Both the position numbers and the translations under genes were made by a program. From JAJDYQ01 sp963662865 (lineage in GTDB: Bacteria; Pseudomonadota; Gammaproteobacteria; JAJDYQ01), in assembly GCA_963662865.1 (NCBI GenBank), contig OY759969.1, positions 434,001 through 498,000 of the forward strand: a stretch of 64,000 nt of DNA. Reading direction: 5' to 3'. Under the pieces are notes generated by a model. That model ran no database searches. It saw only the letters and a list, made by a program, of their open reading frames with translations, and was not told the DNA's origin. Shown here piece after piece: positions 63,974 to 64,000 of this stretch. Within the stretch, counting starts at the first letter, position 1. Every line of letters starts with the position of its first letter.

Positions 63974-64000
63974 ATCCGGTTCCAGGCGGCTTGTGTGCGG

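Overview
The window is a stretch of a gammaproteobacterial chromosome. Its gene order is the familiar one for that class: gyrA end-serC-pheA-hisC-tyrA-aroA-cmk-rpsA-ihfB-lapB-pyrF; recX-alaS-lysC-csrA-tRNA-Ser; aat-bpt-infA; dapC-dapD-dapE; tRNA cluster-tig-clpP-clpX-lon-hupB-ppiD; mutL-miaA-hfq-hflX-hflK-hflC-hisZ-purA; cysS. Nothing in the sequence fixes the genus. The housekeeping genes have moderate base composition. The block from about 26.8 to 42.4 kb is visibly richer in G and C, especially at third codon positions.

Layout. 1-10.2 kb (+): serine, aromatic amino acid and translation genes, with a serA-type dehydrogenase placed between serC and pheA. 10.3-17.6 kb (+): lapB, pyrF, recX, alaS, lysC, csrA and tRNA-Ser(GCU), with a decayed minus-strand DUF4325 (STAS-like) fragment between lapB and pyrF. 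17.8-26.4 kb (-): a GIY-YIG protein, infA, a tightly coupled group egtD-bpt-aat-FemAB-like gene (aat is frameshifted), a GDSL-type lipoprotein, dapE, dapD and dapC. 26.8-42.4 kb (+): the accessory block, with a TMTC-like GT-C/TPR membrane protein followed by a giant Calx-beta autotransporter adhesin. 42.6-61.6 kb (+): tRNAs Pro-Arg-His-Leu, then proteostasis, RNA and purine genes. 61.6-62.5 kb: a gene graveyard holding a deleted paralogue of the adhesin and a decayed Sel1-repeat gene. The window closes with tRNA-Gly(CCC) and cysS (-).

The part most likely to be new is the adhesin locus. A promoter (TTGCAA, 17 nt, TAGAAT) leads into a roughly 200-nt leader and a short reading frame with a good ribosome site. 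That frame runs into a pyrimidine homopolymer of 10 C, one T and 40 C. At the present tract length the short frame is one base out of register with the adhesin; losing one C or gaining two would fuse them. The same promoter and leader occur again at 61.7 kb in front of a collapsed remnant of an adhesin gene, so the cassette belongs to a gene family. The first 2.4 kb of the large adhesin carries at least five single-base indels, most at short homopolymers. Correcting them restores one frame of about 4,446 residues with signal peptide, repeated Ig-fold modules and a C-terminal beta-barrel. The neighbouring TMTC-like gene raises the hypothesis of a dedicated O-glycosylation partner, since animal TMTC proteins O-mannosylate cadherin Ig-like domains.

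Limits: all calls come from reading the sequence and the translations. The frameshifts and the length of the C tract could partly be assembly errors.
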